Shown: one piece after another, positions 33,801 through 41,186 of the stretch
How positions within the stretch are numbered: position 1 is the stretch's first letter
Layout: every line of letters starts with the position of its first letter
Assembly (NCBI GenBank): GCA_004015825.1
Contig: SAYS01000023.1
Location: 1-50,949 of the forward strand
Direction of reading: 5' to 3'
DNA length: 50,949 nt
Origin: Halovenus amylolytica
GTDB taxonomy: Archaea; Halobacteriota; Halobacteria; Halobacteriales; Haloarculaceae
Notes under the pieces: model-generated
The model's input: only the letters and a program-made list of their open reading frames with translations
What the model was told of the DNA's origin: nothing
Database searches by the model: none
Made by a program: the position numbers and the translations under genes

Positions 33801-35748
33801 CCTTATCCGGAACCCCATCGACTTTCTCTGCGACGCGACGGAGGACGTCAAGGAGCCGCTGTTCTTTATCGATCCCTGCTGCTTCCAGCGCTTCGTCCCA
33901 CGAACCGAATACTTCGTAATATTGATCTGGTTCTAATCTACCATGTATCCGAAGAGCAGCTGGCTTCGGATATCCATTAGTTGCGGAATCGACCCTACGC
34001 AACTCGTCGGTCAAGTCAGTGAGACTGGTAGTGCTTCCATCCTCTTGCGGTGAGGCTTCTTCTTGTGTTGGGGACGACTGTGTGTTCTCCTGATCATCGT
34101 CATCAGCCGACTGGTCGGCTGCTTTTTCGTCACGACGCTCAATTGCTGCGACAACATCGCTACGCTCGTTTTCCAGACCTTCGGTATCAAACCCTGCTTC
34201 ATCCGCGATATCGATCGCAGAAGTGTATGATACACGAGCTGCTTCCAGTGTGGAGATTGACATCGAATCAGATGGTTCTTTGTCAGGCGGAACGCGTGAC
34301 CGTGCAGATGTGAGCGAGTCAGTTGCTTCCGATAACGCTTCAAGTTGGTCTTCAATTTCACCAAGCGATCTCTCAGCGGATTCTAATATGTCCTCGCGTT
34401 CGTTCTCCGCTGCACTCTCGGCTAGCTCAGCCATCATCTTGTGACCCTGGATTAATTGTTTTCGCGTCGATTCGGGGTCACGAAACGGCGCAGACAGGGC
34501 GTCTTCTATATGCGATCCGACTGCTTCTTTCTCTGCTTCTAACTGCTTGTCGACCCCTTCGGTACCGGTCGTTTTGGAGGTATCTTCTCCTGCATGACTC
34601 TCCGATTCAGATTTCTCCTGATCGTCAGATTCTAACTCGTCACTGGTATTTTCCGCTTCCTGTCTGATTTTTCGCCGCTTATTAATTTCTTCGAGTTGCT
34701 CCTGCCGTTGTTGGTTGAGTTGCGCAAGTTCATCCTGAAGATCTTCAAAGTCATATTTGGAAGCGGTTTCTTTTGCTGATTCAATTTCAGAATCGAGTTG
34801 TTCAAGCCTTTGGTGAGCTTTTTCGAACTTCTCATAGGTAGCAAGATGTTCAATATCATCCAAATCAGAACGAATCGGCTGAATTTTCTCTTGTATTTTT
34901 CGTGCTTGTTCAATTTCTTTCCTCTTTTTATTTATTGATTCTCGGAGTTTGTCGATTTCATCAGTCTGGTGTCTGTCAGAATACTCCTGTGCCAAGGAAT
35001 CGAGCCGAGATTCGATACCATCCAGTTTATTTAAATCATGCTGTAGCCTAGTATCAGAAATACGAGTGTCAACGTCGACAAAAGTCGAGCGTACAGAGTC
35101 TATTTTCCTCTGATATTCGTTCTGTCGTATCTGTTGCTGAGTTTTCTTTCTTTTTTCTTCAACGTCTGCGTCGACTTCGTCGCTGACTTCAATATCGTCG
35201 GTTTCGGCCTTGATACGGGCCGCCAGTGCAGTGCTAACACCCTCAACGGACTGGATCTGGTCTTGATCTGCCGCGCTGATGTGTTCGACTGTTTCGAATC
35301 CTGCCCCAGAGAGTTTCTCTGCGGTCTCTTCGCCGATCCCACTGAGATCAGTCAAATCTCTAATCTCGCTACCGGCCGAATCGGTGCCACTCGTATCTGT
35401 CGTGTCATCGGTTTTCGCAGATGTTTCATCTGTCTCGGCGTCTTCGTCGCCGTATTGGAAAATGACAATAAAGCATAAAATTGCACTTCCAATGAGGTAA
35501 TATAAACCGGGAAACCCGTAGCCACCATCGACATAGGTTCCAAGTATAGCCCCGTATTCACCTGCCACCGGAAGCACGCCCCCCAAAGCAGAGAGCCCGA
35601 CGCTGAGGAGAGCCGAAATTACGGCGAGTGGAAACAGAATAAAAAAACCGATTCCAGCAGCGAAGACTCCCAGCAAGTTATCCGAGGAAAGAACTACTCC
35701 GAGAATAACTGCAGACGCGAGGAGTGCGAAGGTCAGTATGGAAAGCAT
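30805..35748 (-). CDS. giant membrane-anchored HhH, coiled-coil, HNH-associated-repeat and OB-fold protein
   Basis: This 1647-residue protein combines: about three transmembrane helices (1-100); a helix-hairpin-helix (about 133-182, LSGIGEETAEKLSGAGFETV); a long charged coiled coil (about 195-385); acidic linkers; some twelve repeats of 45-50 residues (about 580-1350) with the signature FGSWDEALEAAGI; an OB-fold-like domain (about 1385-1490, homologous to the protein at 50148-50693); a thirteenth repeat near 1550; and a C-terminal LGEISEEFDDL. The repeats match the 'homing endonuclease associated repeat', a DNA-binding helical unit. No nuclease or ATPase site is visible. I infer a membrane-tethered scaffold that binds DNA along its length and docks the helicase and Rad50-like partners encoded upstream. 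Confidence 0.82.
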   Translation of the reverse strand: MLSILTFALLASAVILGVVLSSDNLLGVFAAGIGFFILFPLAVISALLSVGLSALGGVLPVAGEYGAILGTYVDGGYGFPGLYYLIGSAILCFIVIFQYGDEDAETDETSAKTDDTTDTSGTDSAGSEIRDLTDLSGIGEETAEKLSGAGFETVEHISAADQDQIQSVEGVSTALAARIKAETDDIEVSDEVDADVEEKRKKTQQQIRQNEYQRKIDSVRSTFVDVDTRISDTRLQHDLNKLDGIESRLDSLAQEYSDRHQTDEIDKLRESINKKRKEIEQARKIQEKIQPIRSDLDDIEHLATYEKFEKAHQRLEQLDSEIESAKETASKYDFEDLQDELAQLNQQRQEQLEEINKRRKIRQEAENTSDELESDDQEKSESESHAGEDTSKTTGTEGVDKQLEAEKEAVGSHIEDALSAPFRDPESTRKQLIQGHKMMAELAESAAENEREDILESAERSLGEIEDQLEALSEATDSLTSARSRVPPDKEPSDSMSISTLEAARVSYTSAIDIADEAGFDTEGLENERSDVVAAIERRDEKAADQSADDDDQENTQSSPTQEEASPQEDGSTTSLTDLTDELRRVDSATNGYPKPAALRIHGRLEPDQYYEVFGSWDEALEAAGIDKEQRLLDVLRRVAEKVDGVPDKADVDKYVNSGHSSDVYSKIFGSWDNALTEAGVDDSGAAGTSETETDTSAKPDANADELEREQESDSTDDAHREELIAELQKLDDKWNSIDRKLLYSVSDYHPDDFLDVFGSLDTAMDEAGIGESRSEESESVQDEAGTLYRLESDSGMDTDELTKADYIEAIKEYADSTDQVVKSTDVSEQSPYSVQEMVQAFGTWQEALDEADVDNDRRLLQELRRVTDKLGHKPSTTEMNKHGHVSATMYADYFGTYTDAVSEAFSTEGGSVNRGADGTGEDDSGAADTRVTVTESSDDSDNEADERHGGKESDSSDQMRREELIAELQKLDGNWSHIDTKLLNSVSDYAPADFRDVFGSLDTAIDEAGVGATRSTESMLDVIERIAKKLGRAPKANELPEDCKYSQYDYRTEFGSWDEALEAAGIDREKSMLKEIEQVAEKLGRVPSTGDIEKHGAYSSGDYSKYFDSWSVALKRAGLNQDPDSGSCSHEREAMLKVVRHLNNRLGRAPKTTELPENCGYSTNDFYEEFGSWDETLQAAGINKEQDMLNEIQRVAEKLGRIPNTDDMNEHGAYSSYSSYFDSWSTALEKSGIKKEFAQNTEKEREEKIEILQSLHRRLDRPPKASELPEECEYSRYDYRTEFGSWDEALEAAGIDKKQALLDDIKRIAENLGHVPNSTDMDEHGIYSYSYYSSYFGSWGEALEAADLSSVDTNTASEQTSKPHSGTSWSSSSTPAASSNQLQSTALDTSWETIPANERIDSQFLIQVADVDKRVGNQKTAQLDVRDQNGREIKMNIWSKHNIDRDWTEGEWYALENARGKVWESNDGTTRKQLSSTKDLNVIELGPDFTPNTASTEDTSETASETEKSGATTDEVVSKSNTGRSTVNERNAVTNNKSPSLSELWMEFQRVAERLGHLPNYNEFDKMANYSGGHLTSRVGTWEEVKESYRDWATETGQDPVTTATESKEESEMGGMDACKTETSPEEGDTESGGILGEISEEFDDL
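31700..34011 (-). repeat. twelve in-gene copies of a 45-50-residue FGSW repeat
   Basis: Within the giant gene, units of about 140-150 bases recur. Each gives a first helix (LLDxIxRVAEKLG), a Pro (RxPxxxEL), a short Tyr-Ser segment and FGSWDEALEAAGI. Some copies are near-identical in DNA, such as CCGAATTCAGTGCGGTAGTC. Two 'solo' units (REELIAELQKLD...VFGSLDTA) recur at about 33.4 and 32.8 kb, so a larger block was duplicated. An extra unit lies near 30975-31110. Confidence 0.75.
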
Positions 35749-35863
35749 GGTAATTCTGTGTTATTTGCGCCATTGTCTCGACTGTTTATATCTATCTGCT
35801 CGGCCTTGTTCTGTCTCAGGTAACATATCCCACCGGATTTTAATTGTCCGCGTTTGCGCTGAT

Positions 35864-38296
35864 TCATGACTGGAGTGCTGATTTGACATTGACTGTGAAA
35901 TTCGTTGCTTGACTGTTCTCTATACTGACCTGGACGGTACGGATGCCGCCATCGGGTGTGTGGATACTCGCAATACACTCTTGATTAACATCGAAGAATC
36001 GAACTTCGCCACCGTCGTCAGTACGATCGAATGTTGCGGTGGTGTCGCCGGAGAGTGAAACGAACGCATCCTCAACTGGCCTGTCACCGCTGTCGAGTAC
36101 TTTAAGGACTAACTCACCGGGACGACTGGAGCCTGTCCCGCGATCGGTGTCTCGGTCGTCTGGACTCCACGACAGCAGGACTGCTTCAGGGTCTTGTTCG
36201 TCAGAAATAGCCGCCAGGAGTTGCTTCAGCGTCTCGCGCTGAGCCTCACTTTCAGGCCACTCGTACAATCCTTCTTCATCGAGAGTGGTTATCCGTTTGT
36301 AACCTCCCTCAAAGAGCCGCTTGATACCGGCCAAGTCAGCTCTTTCACCCACCGTAAATACAGGGTCGTTGTCGAAACTATCACCGAACTGTTTGAACTG
36401 CTGGGCATCCTCGACTAGGGATTGTCCATCCTCAACCGGTATCTGGACGTCGCGCTCGGTAGGAACACCGACCATGTTGACGAATCGAACTTGCTTGTCG
36501 GTGCCTGGGTTCCGGAGGACGCGACCAATCCGCTGGATTAGTTGCTTGTTGACGCTTCCAGTCGCCATGTTAATCCCGACTTCGGCGTGTTGCATGTCTA
36601 CGCCTTCACCGAGCAAGTCGCCGGTACCGATGAGGACGGCTGGTTCCCCGGGGGTGTCGAACCTGTCCACAGTGTTACGCTGCTCCTGGCTTGACTGGCC
36701 GCTCGTCACACTGTACACGTTGGTCGAATCACTGATTCGGCTACGGTCACGTAGCGTGTCCACGATAGCGTCAATCTGCGCGTTGTTGTTCGTAAGCACC
36801 ACAATCTTCCGGTTGACTTCTCTAGCTACGATATCTGCAACTGCATCGGGATCAGGTGACTGGTTCCAGCGCTGCGTCCGCCGTGAAAACAGCGTTGTAA
36901 CAAAGTCTCGGAACTGGTCATCCGACTGTTTCAATGATTTCCCCTCGGTCGTATGTGAGAATTTTCTGATATCGTCGAAGGTCCGTAGCCGGCGGTCGGA
37001 ATCGACGTCAAGTGTTCCATCTTCGAGCCGGTTCTGGAAGGTACGGAATGACGACTTTGCCCGCTCTGTAATCTCGCGGAATTGGGTGTCGTCTCCCGCG
37101 GCTTCTGTGTATTCGACCGACCAGTCAAAAGTTGGGATCACACCGTCGCGCTGGGCCTGCGCCAGCGTGTATCGTTTACACTCGGGCCCGAGCTTTGCTT
37201 CGAGTCGTTCCCTGACTGTAGAGCTTTCTTGACTATCTGTATCGACAGATCCCGACAGCGCCAACACGTTATTATCGAATTCTTCTAAGAGTTGTCCCCA
37301 CCCGGTTCCACTGGCGTAGTGGTGAGCCTCGTCGAGGATCACAAGGTCGTACTCGATGCGATCCGCATTGACGAGGGTCTGTGCCGTTTTAAAATGGACT
37401 CGTCCCCAGGTGAGGTCGACGGGGTCGCTTCCGTGCGTCCTGTCCGGAGGGATATTGAGATGACGGTCGAACTCTCGTCGCCACTGTTCGAGAATGAGGT
37501 CGTTGTGCGCTACGACTAAGATGTCACTTTTGCTTGCGTCTGATTCTTTGCTTCTATCGATGTCCGCGTCTACTGTATGGAGAGAACCGTAGTGGACTGC
37601 GATCGCGGCCAGTCCCAAGACGGTTTTTCCAGTCGCCGTTGCCATGTCGACGTAGCCGCTACTCCCAGCAGCGAGCCACTCTTCAATCGCATCGCGCTGA
37701 TGGTTCCACAGCGGGGTCATCATCTGTGGCCGGTCGAGTTCTGCCAGGAGCCCGGTGTGATAGGCGTCTTCGAAGGCATCGAGTACCTCGTTGACTCGTT
37801 CAGCGACGACGGGGTCGGACAACATTTGAATCAGAATATCCGCCGTGGAGTTGCTCGTCTCGGCGAGGTGTGGTGTCACCTTCGACTCGGCAGTGTCGGA
37901 GAGAATCTTCTCCAGAACTGCACTAACGGCGCGTTGTGTGTCCTCAAGCCCAGTGTCAGACCGATTGATCTCGTGTTCCAGGCGATTCAAAAGGAACATT
38001 GCCTGCCCTATGTCTGTTTCGTTGATTTCGTTCAGTACTGAGGGGAGGTCGGAATACCCTTCTGTCGCTGCTAGGAGCCCGTCACGATAGATTGGGCCAA
38101 CTTCTCTTGGGAAATTGTACTTGTCTAGGCCTGTGTCTCCGATACCAATACCCGACACGATATCCTTTGCCGTCTCATCAAGATATGGTGACCATTGGGA
38201 GCGTGGTCGAGAGCGAAGAAAAGATTGTTTCAGTTGTTCTGACGGGGACTCTGATCCCCGAATATTATTGGCAAGTTCATCGATATTTTGTGTCAC
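35864..38296 (-). CDS. SF2 DNA helicase (ResIII/DEAH type) with C-terminal Ig-like domain
   Basis: I place the start at GTG 38296 (810 residues) because a TATA element at 38336-38346 puts the transcript start near 38315, just past a possible TTG at 38317. A 200-residue helical N-terminus precedes the motor: LWNHQRDAIEEWL (Q-motif-like), MATATGKTVLGLA (Walker A), VILDEAHHYAS (DEAH), ALSGSV (motif III), IGTGDLLGEGVDM and IQRIGRVLRNPG (motif VI). The last 90 residues form a Cna-B/carboxypeptidase-regulatory-like Ig fold (GELVLKVLDSGDRPVEDAFV). It is a clear paralogue of the helicase at 44988. It starts the two-gene unit ending in the giant gene, 115 nt downstream. Confidence 0.88.
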   Translation of the reverse strand: MTQNIDELANNIRGSESPSEQLKQSFLRSRPRSQWSPYLDETAKDIVSGIGIGDTGLDKYNFPREVGPIYRDGLLAATEGYSDLPSVLNEINETDIGQAMFLLNRLEHEINRSDTGLEDTQRAVSAVLEKILSDTAESKVTPHLAETSNSTADILIQMLSDPVVAERVNEVLDAFEDAYHTGLLAELDRPQMMTPLWNHQRDAIEEWLAAGSSGYVDMATATGKTVLGLAAIAVHYGSLHTVDADIDRSKESDASKSDILVVAHNDLILEQWRREFDRHLNIPPDRTHGSDPVDLTWGRVHFKTAQTLVNADRIEYDLVILDEAHHYASGTGWGQLLEEFDNNVLALSGSVDTDSQESSTVRERLEAKLGPECKRYTLAQAQRDGVIPTFDWSVEYTEAAGDDTQFREITERAKSSFRTFQNRLEDGTLDVDSDRRLRTFDDIRKFSHTTEGKSLKQSDDQFRDFVTTLFSRRTQRWNQSPDPDAVADIVAREVNRKIVVLTNNNAQIDAIVDTLRDRSRISDSTNVYSVTSGQSSQEQRNTVDRFDTPGEPAVLIGTGDLLGEGVDMQHAEVGINMATGSVNKQLIQRIGRVLRNPGTDKQVRFVNMVGVPTERDVQIPVEDGQSLVEDAQQFKQFGDSFDNDPVFTVGERADLAGIKRLFEGGYKRITTLDEEGLYEWPESEAQRETLKQLLAAISDEQDPEAVLLSWSPDDRDTDRGTGSSRPGELVLKVLDSGDRPVEDAFVSLSGDTTATFDRTDDGGEVRFFDVNQECIASIHTPDGGIRTVQVSIENSQATNFTVNVKSALQS

Positions 38297-38335
38297 AGTT
38301 GACCACCCTCGTCTCAATAAGATAGGAAAACCGCC

Positions 38336-38346
38336 GAATATAAATC
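38336..38346 (-). promoter_or_regulatory. TATA box for the helicase-giant gene unit
   Basis: GATTTATATTC on the minus strand. The distance to GTG 38296 (about 45 nt) implies a leader of roughly 20 nt. This supports a separate promoter for the helicase and giant genes, distinct from the genes to the right. Confidence 0.5.
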
Positions 38347-38508
38347 GTTACCCTCGTCTTTTCAGCTTCTGATACTCACAGACATGAGTACGCGCAAACA
38401 TGTCGAAATTCGATTCGGTTGAGACGAGGACGTGCACCATCTCTATTTCACAAATTTGTTGCGTAGGAAGTATCCCGCGTCCGATATCCCACAGCTCTAA
38501 CGGGCGCG

Positions 38509-38904
38509 GTGGGAATTGGAGCTGTTGTTAAAAGAGCTGAAATCGCAGTCCGACACAACGAACTCAACACGACCAAACCGTACATCATCGAGGCGTTGAT
38601 CAACATGGCTGCCGTCTGCCTGATGATCAGCCGTGACATCGTGGACGAACTGAAAAGGATGGACGCGAAGCAATGTGATGCCACGGACACCGACGAGTCG
38701 GCTTCGCGGCTTCCTCCTCGCTGTGGTTCACTGGCAGTCGAACGGAATGCACACCTGATTCAATTGTACCCGATGCTGAAGTTAGGCTACGAACTGCCGA
38801 ATCTCGACGAGTTGTTGCTGGAGGCGTCACAGAACCCAAATTTACACACGAACCGGTTACGCAGCCAGGGTGAACGAGGTGAGTTTGCCTTCGACCGCTA
38901 CTAA
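38509..38904 (+). pseudogene. C-terminal remnant of an IS4-like transposase
   Basis: The 131-residue frame begins in mid-domain (RAEIAVRHNELNTTKPYIIE, then ALINMAAVCLMISRDIVDEL). This matches the end of haloarchaeal IS4-type transposases, where a helix with WxxExxFKELK leads to NTTKPYIIEALI. The catalytic DDE part is missing and the upstream bases (38370-38508) are broken by stops. It separates the helicase-giant unit from the rest of the leftward gene set, so it marks a past insertion inside that region. Confidence 0.6.
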
Positions 38905-39020
38905 ACTCAAACGAGTTAAAATTAGACTCAACATCCGGGGATATCGTCATTCCGACACTGGGTGCGATTTTTTTAGAATGATCCTAACTTTTGTATCAGT
39001 TGAACTCCCAAGGTGCGAAT

Positions 39021-39959
39021 ATGTCTAATGATTATATCGAAGAGATAGATGAAATATTATCAGAAGAGCTTCCTGACGACCCTGAAGAGGTTTCTGAGGG
39101 GGTACCTGTTGAGCAGAAGCAGAAAATGATCTCTTTGCTCGAAAGTGCAAAAGAGGAATTTGGCAGGTCGCCATCGCTACGCCAATTCAACTCGTTGGAT
39201 TTCGAAGTGTCTGGTTATGCTATACAGAACGCCTTTGGCACATGGAACGATGCCAAGCGTGAAGCTGGATTAGAGACCTATGAAGCGGGTGAGGGCAGGT
39301 ATGCAACAACCGAAGTTAATGAGGAGTATTTCAATGATTTAGATTCTCCTGAGAAAGCATACTGGCTGGGAACTGTTGTAGCACGCTCTTCAATAAAACG
39401 TCAAGATTATGAGTCGTACTTACAAATTGGACGAGCAGCCAGTAAGGAACATTTTGTTAGGGGGTTTGCTGAAGCCATTGACAGTGAGTACTCAGTTACG
39501 GAAAACTCCGCCACGTCCAAGCAAGAGCAGAATATTATACAGACATGTGTTTTTAATCAGAGATTTATAGAGAATCTCCTCTCGGCTGGATATCCTGACC
39601 CAGACAAGCCAGAATCTGAGATCCCTACCCTGGATACGGGTCTTCGTGCGCCATTCGTTCGTGGATATCTTGAGTCAAGCGGATACTTTAGCACTGGTGG
39701 GTGGGTGGTACGCGTAGATGATGAAGAAAGCGCCGAGCGACTGCAAAACTGGTTTGGGTCCTTCGGAGCTAAGCGCCCAACTATTGGAAAAAACACAGGG
39801 AGTGTAGTTGTTAACGTTTCCAATGTGTTTGATATTAAATCTGTTTTTGAGGAGTGCTGGCCTAATGGAATTTCCACGGAACCATCCTTTACCCCATACC
39901 CCAAGAAGATTCTTGAGTACTTACAGTCGGAATATCCGTATCCAGAAAATGTAAGTTAG
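39021..39959 (+). CDS. LAGLIDADG-like protein with an N-terminal FGSW-type repeat
   Basis: The protein is 312 residues from ATG 39021. After IEEIDEILSEELPDD, a relative of the shared helix, one 'homing endonuclease associated repeat' is present (MISLLESAKEEFGRSPSLRQ ... AFGTWNDAKREAGL, about 33-82). Two LAGLIDADG-like segments follow: EKAYWLGTVVARSSI and APFVRGYLESSGYFS. In active homing nucleases these read LGLxxGDGS and LxGFxDADG. Here the acidic residues are replaced by Ser or Glu, so cleavage activity is doubtful and a DNA-binding role is likelier. It is the only rightward gene in this part and lies between leftward system genes. Confidence 0.65.
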   Translation: MSNDYIEEIDEILSEELPDDPEEVSEGVPVEQKQKMISLLESAKEEFGRSPSLRQFNSLDFEVSGYAIQNAFGTWNDAKREAGLETYEAGEGRYATTEVNEEYFNDLDSPEKAYWLGTVVARSSIKRQDYESYLQIGRAASKEHFVRGFAEAIDSEYSVTENSATSKQEQNIIQTCVFNQRFIENLLSAGYPDPDKPESEIPTLDTGLRAPFVRGYLESSGYFSTGGWVVRVDDEESAERLQNWFGSFGAKRPTIGKNTGSVVVNVSNVFDIKSVFEECWPNGISTEPSFTPYPKKILEYLQSEYPYPENVS

Positions 39960-40050
39960 TTATCAGAATAAGGCGCAGAAGTTTTGCACGTTCCCGTCAG
40001 AGTTCAGGTGCTTTTGAAAGTTTAGCTGATCACTGTTGGATCAACCGTGA

Positions 40051-40716
40051 CTAATTATCCAACGTTTCACTAAGGTGTTTCTCGATATCGTCACCGATTT
40101 CTTCGAGTTCCTTCATGATACTGGAGTCGATAGGTTCGGAAGTGGACGTATCTGAGCGATCAGTTGCAGTAGCCGGAGTTTCACCGGCCCCTGGACTAAC
40201 CTGACCCGCGGAGTCGCTTAGCATGGAGGAAATTATGTCTCTTTCCTCAGCCCAGCTGTCGTTATCCTTGATAGCATACTTTTGTCGCCGTCGCCACTTA
40301 TCATCCTGATACTGCCAGAGGTAGACAATAACTTCCTCAGTCTCGTACGACCCTTTCTGATCAATCCGCACGATGGCTTTCCACCAGTCGTCAGACTTCG
40401 AAACGGTCGTACCCGCATCGATATTGTAGTAATCACTAACAGGAAAATCACCGTCGTTTCCCTGTCCATCAAGCAGAGACTTGATCACCTGACGATCTGT
40501 CTCCCACGCCTCTTCGGTTTTGATTACGTACTTATTTTTGCGGGTCCAGCCATCATCATCATCATTATGCCAGAGGTAGATTGCTGTTTCTTCTGAATTA
40601 CTTTCAAGACGGTATCGTACCACCGCTTTCCACCATTCTTCGGTTCGGTAGATATCTGTAAACTCAATGACGGTTAAAGACTCGTGTACTGGTGGGTCGT
40701 TATCCTGATTGGACAT
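40051..40716 (-). CDS. protein with a duplicated Trp-rich beta domain
   Basis: The 221-residue protein contains two copies of a 65-residue domain. Copy one has TEEWWKAVVRYRLES, AIYLWHNDDDDGWTRKNKYV and WETDRQVIKSLL. Copy two has SDDWWKAIVRIDQKG, VIVYLWQYQDDKWRRRQKYA and WAEERDIISSML. The domain family is not recognised. A Ser/Thr linker leads to a C-terminal helix MKELEEIGDDIEKHL, related to the helix shared by other proteins here. It begins 1 nt after the stop of the gene at 40718, within a tightly packed operon with the Rad50-like ATPase. A structural or adaptor role is inferred. Confidence 0.65.
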   Translation of the reverse strand: MSNQDNDPPVHESLTVIEFTDIYRTEEWWKAVVRYRLESNSEETAIYLWHNDDDDGWTRKNKYVIKTEEAWETDRQVIKSLLDGQGNDGDFPVSDYYNIDAGTTVSKSDDWWKAIVRIDQKGSYETEEVIVYLWQYQDDKWRRRQKYAIKDNDSWAEERDIISSMLSDSAGQVSPGAGETPATATDRSDTSTSEPIDSSIMKELEEIGDDIEKHLSETLDN

Positions 40717-40717
40717 C

Positions 40718-41185
40718 TCAGGTCCCCTTCATTATTTCCTCATCGAAACTTTCGACGATTTTCTCAAGTTCACCCCCCGAACCAGGTTCGTCATCTTGTG
40801 CTGTTCTGATGTAATTTACAATGGCATCGGTCGGGTCACCGGCAACCTTTCCGAACTCTTTTTCAGCGAAGTCAAGGCCACCAGCTGCATACTGTGCAAG
40901 TGTTTTTGACTGCTGACCTTCATCTACTAAAGCACTCGGGTCTCCAGTATCCTGAAACGCTAGACAAGCCATCACTGTTCGATATAGTTCGTTACCTTTG
41001 AGATTGTCTACACCTATTTCACCACTCATTCCGTTGCTACCAAGATAATTTGAGGTGATTTTTTGATTTTCCCGGTAGCCAACCACTGCAAGAAAGACCA
41101 TAAAGTCATACGAGTTCTCGAAGATTTCGTGCGTCTCAACGACTCGGTCGTACAATTCTGATTTTTTGTACTTCTGTGTCCTCAT
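40718..41185 (-). CDS. Dnd-associated-protein-4-like small protein
   Basis: The protein is 155 residues from ATG 41185, 1 nt after the Rad50-like stop; the frame is open 12 codons further up inside that gene. The helical N-terminus (KSELYDRVVETHEIFENSYD, then FMVFLAVVGYRENQKI) resembles proteins annotated as 'dnd system-associated protein 4', which sit beside DNA phosphorothioation or related defence ATPases. The C-terminus GELEKIVESFDEEIMKG is one of the clearest copies of the shared helix. No catalytic site is seen. The likely role is partner of the Rad50/DndD-like ATPase. The family link is by resemblance only. Confidence 0.6.
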   Translation of the reverse strand: MRTQKYKKSELYDRVVETHEIFENSYDFMVFLAVVGYRENQKITSNYLGSNGMSGEIGVDNLKGNELYRTVMACLAFQDTGDPSALVDEGQQSKTLAQYAAGGLDFAEKEFGKVAGDPTDAIVNYIRTAQDDEPGSGGELEKIVESFDEEIMKGT

Positions 41186-41186
41186 T

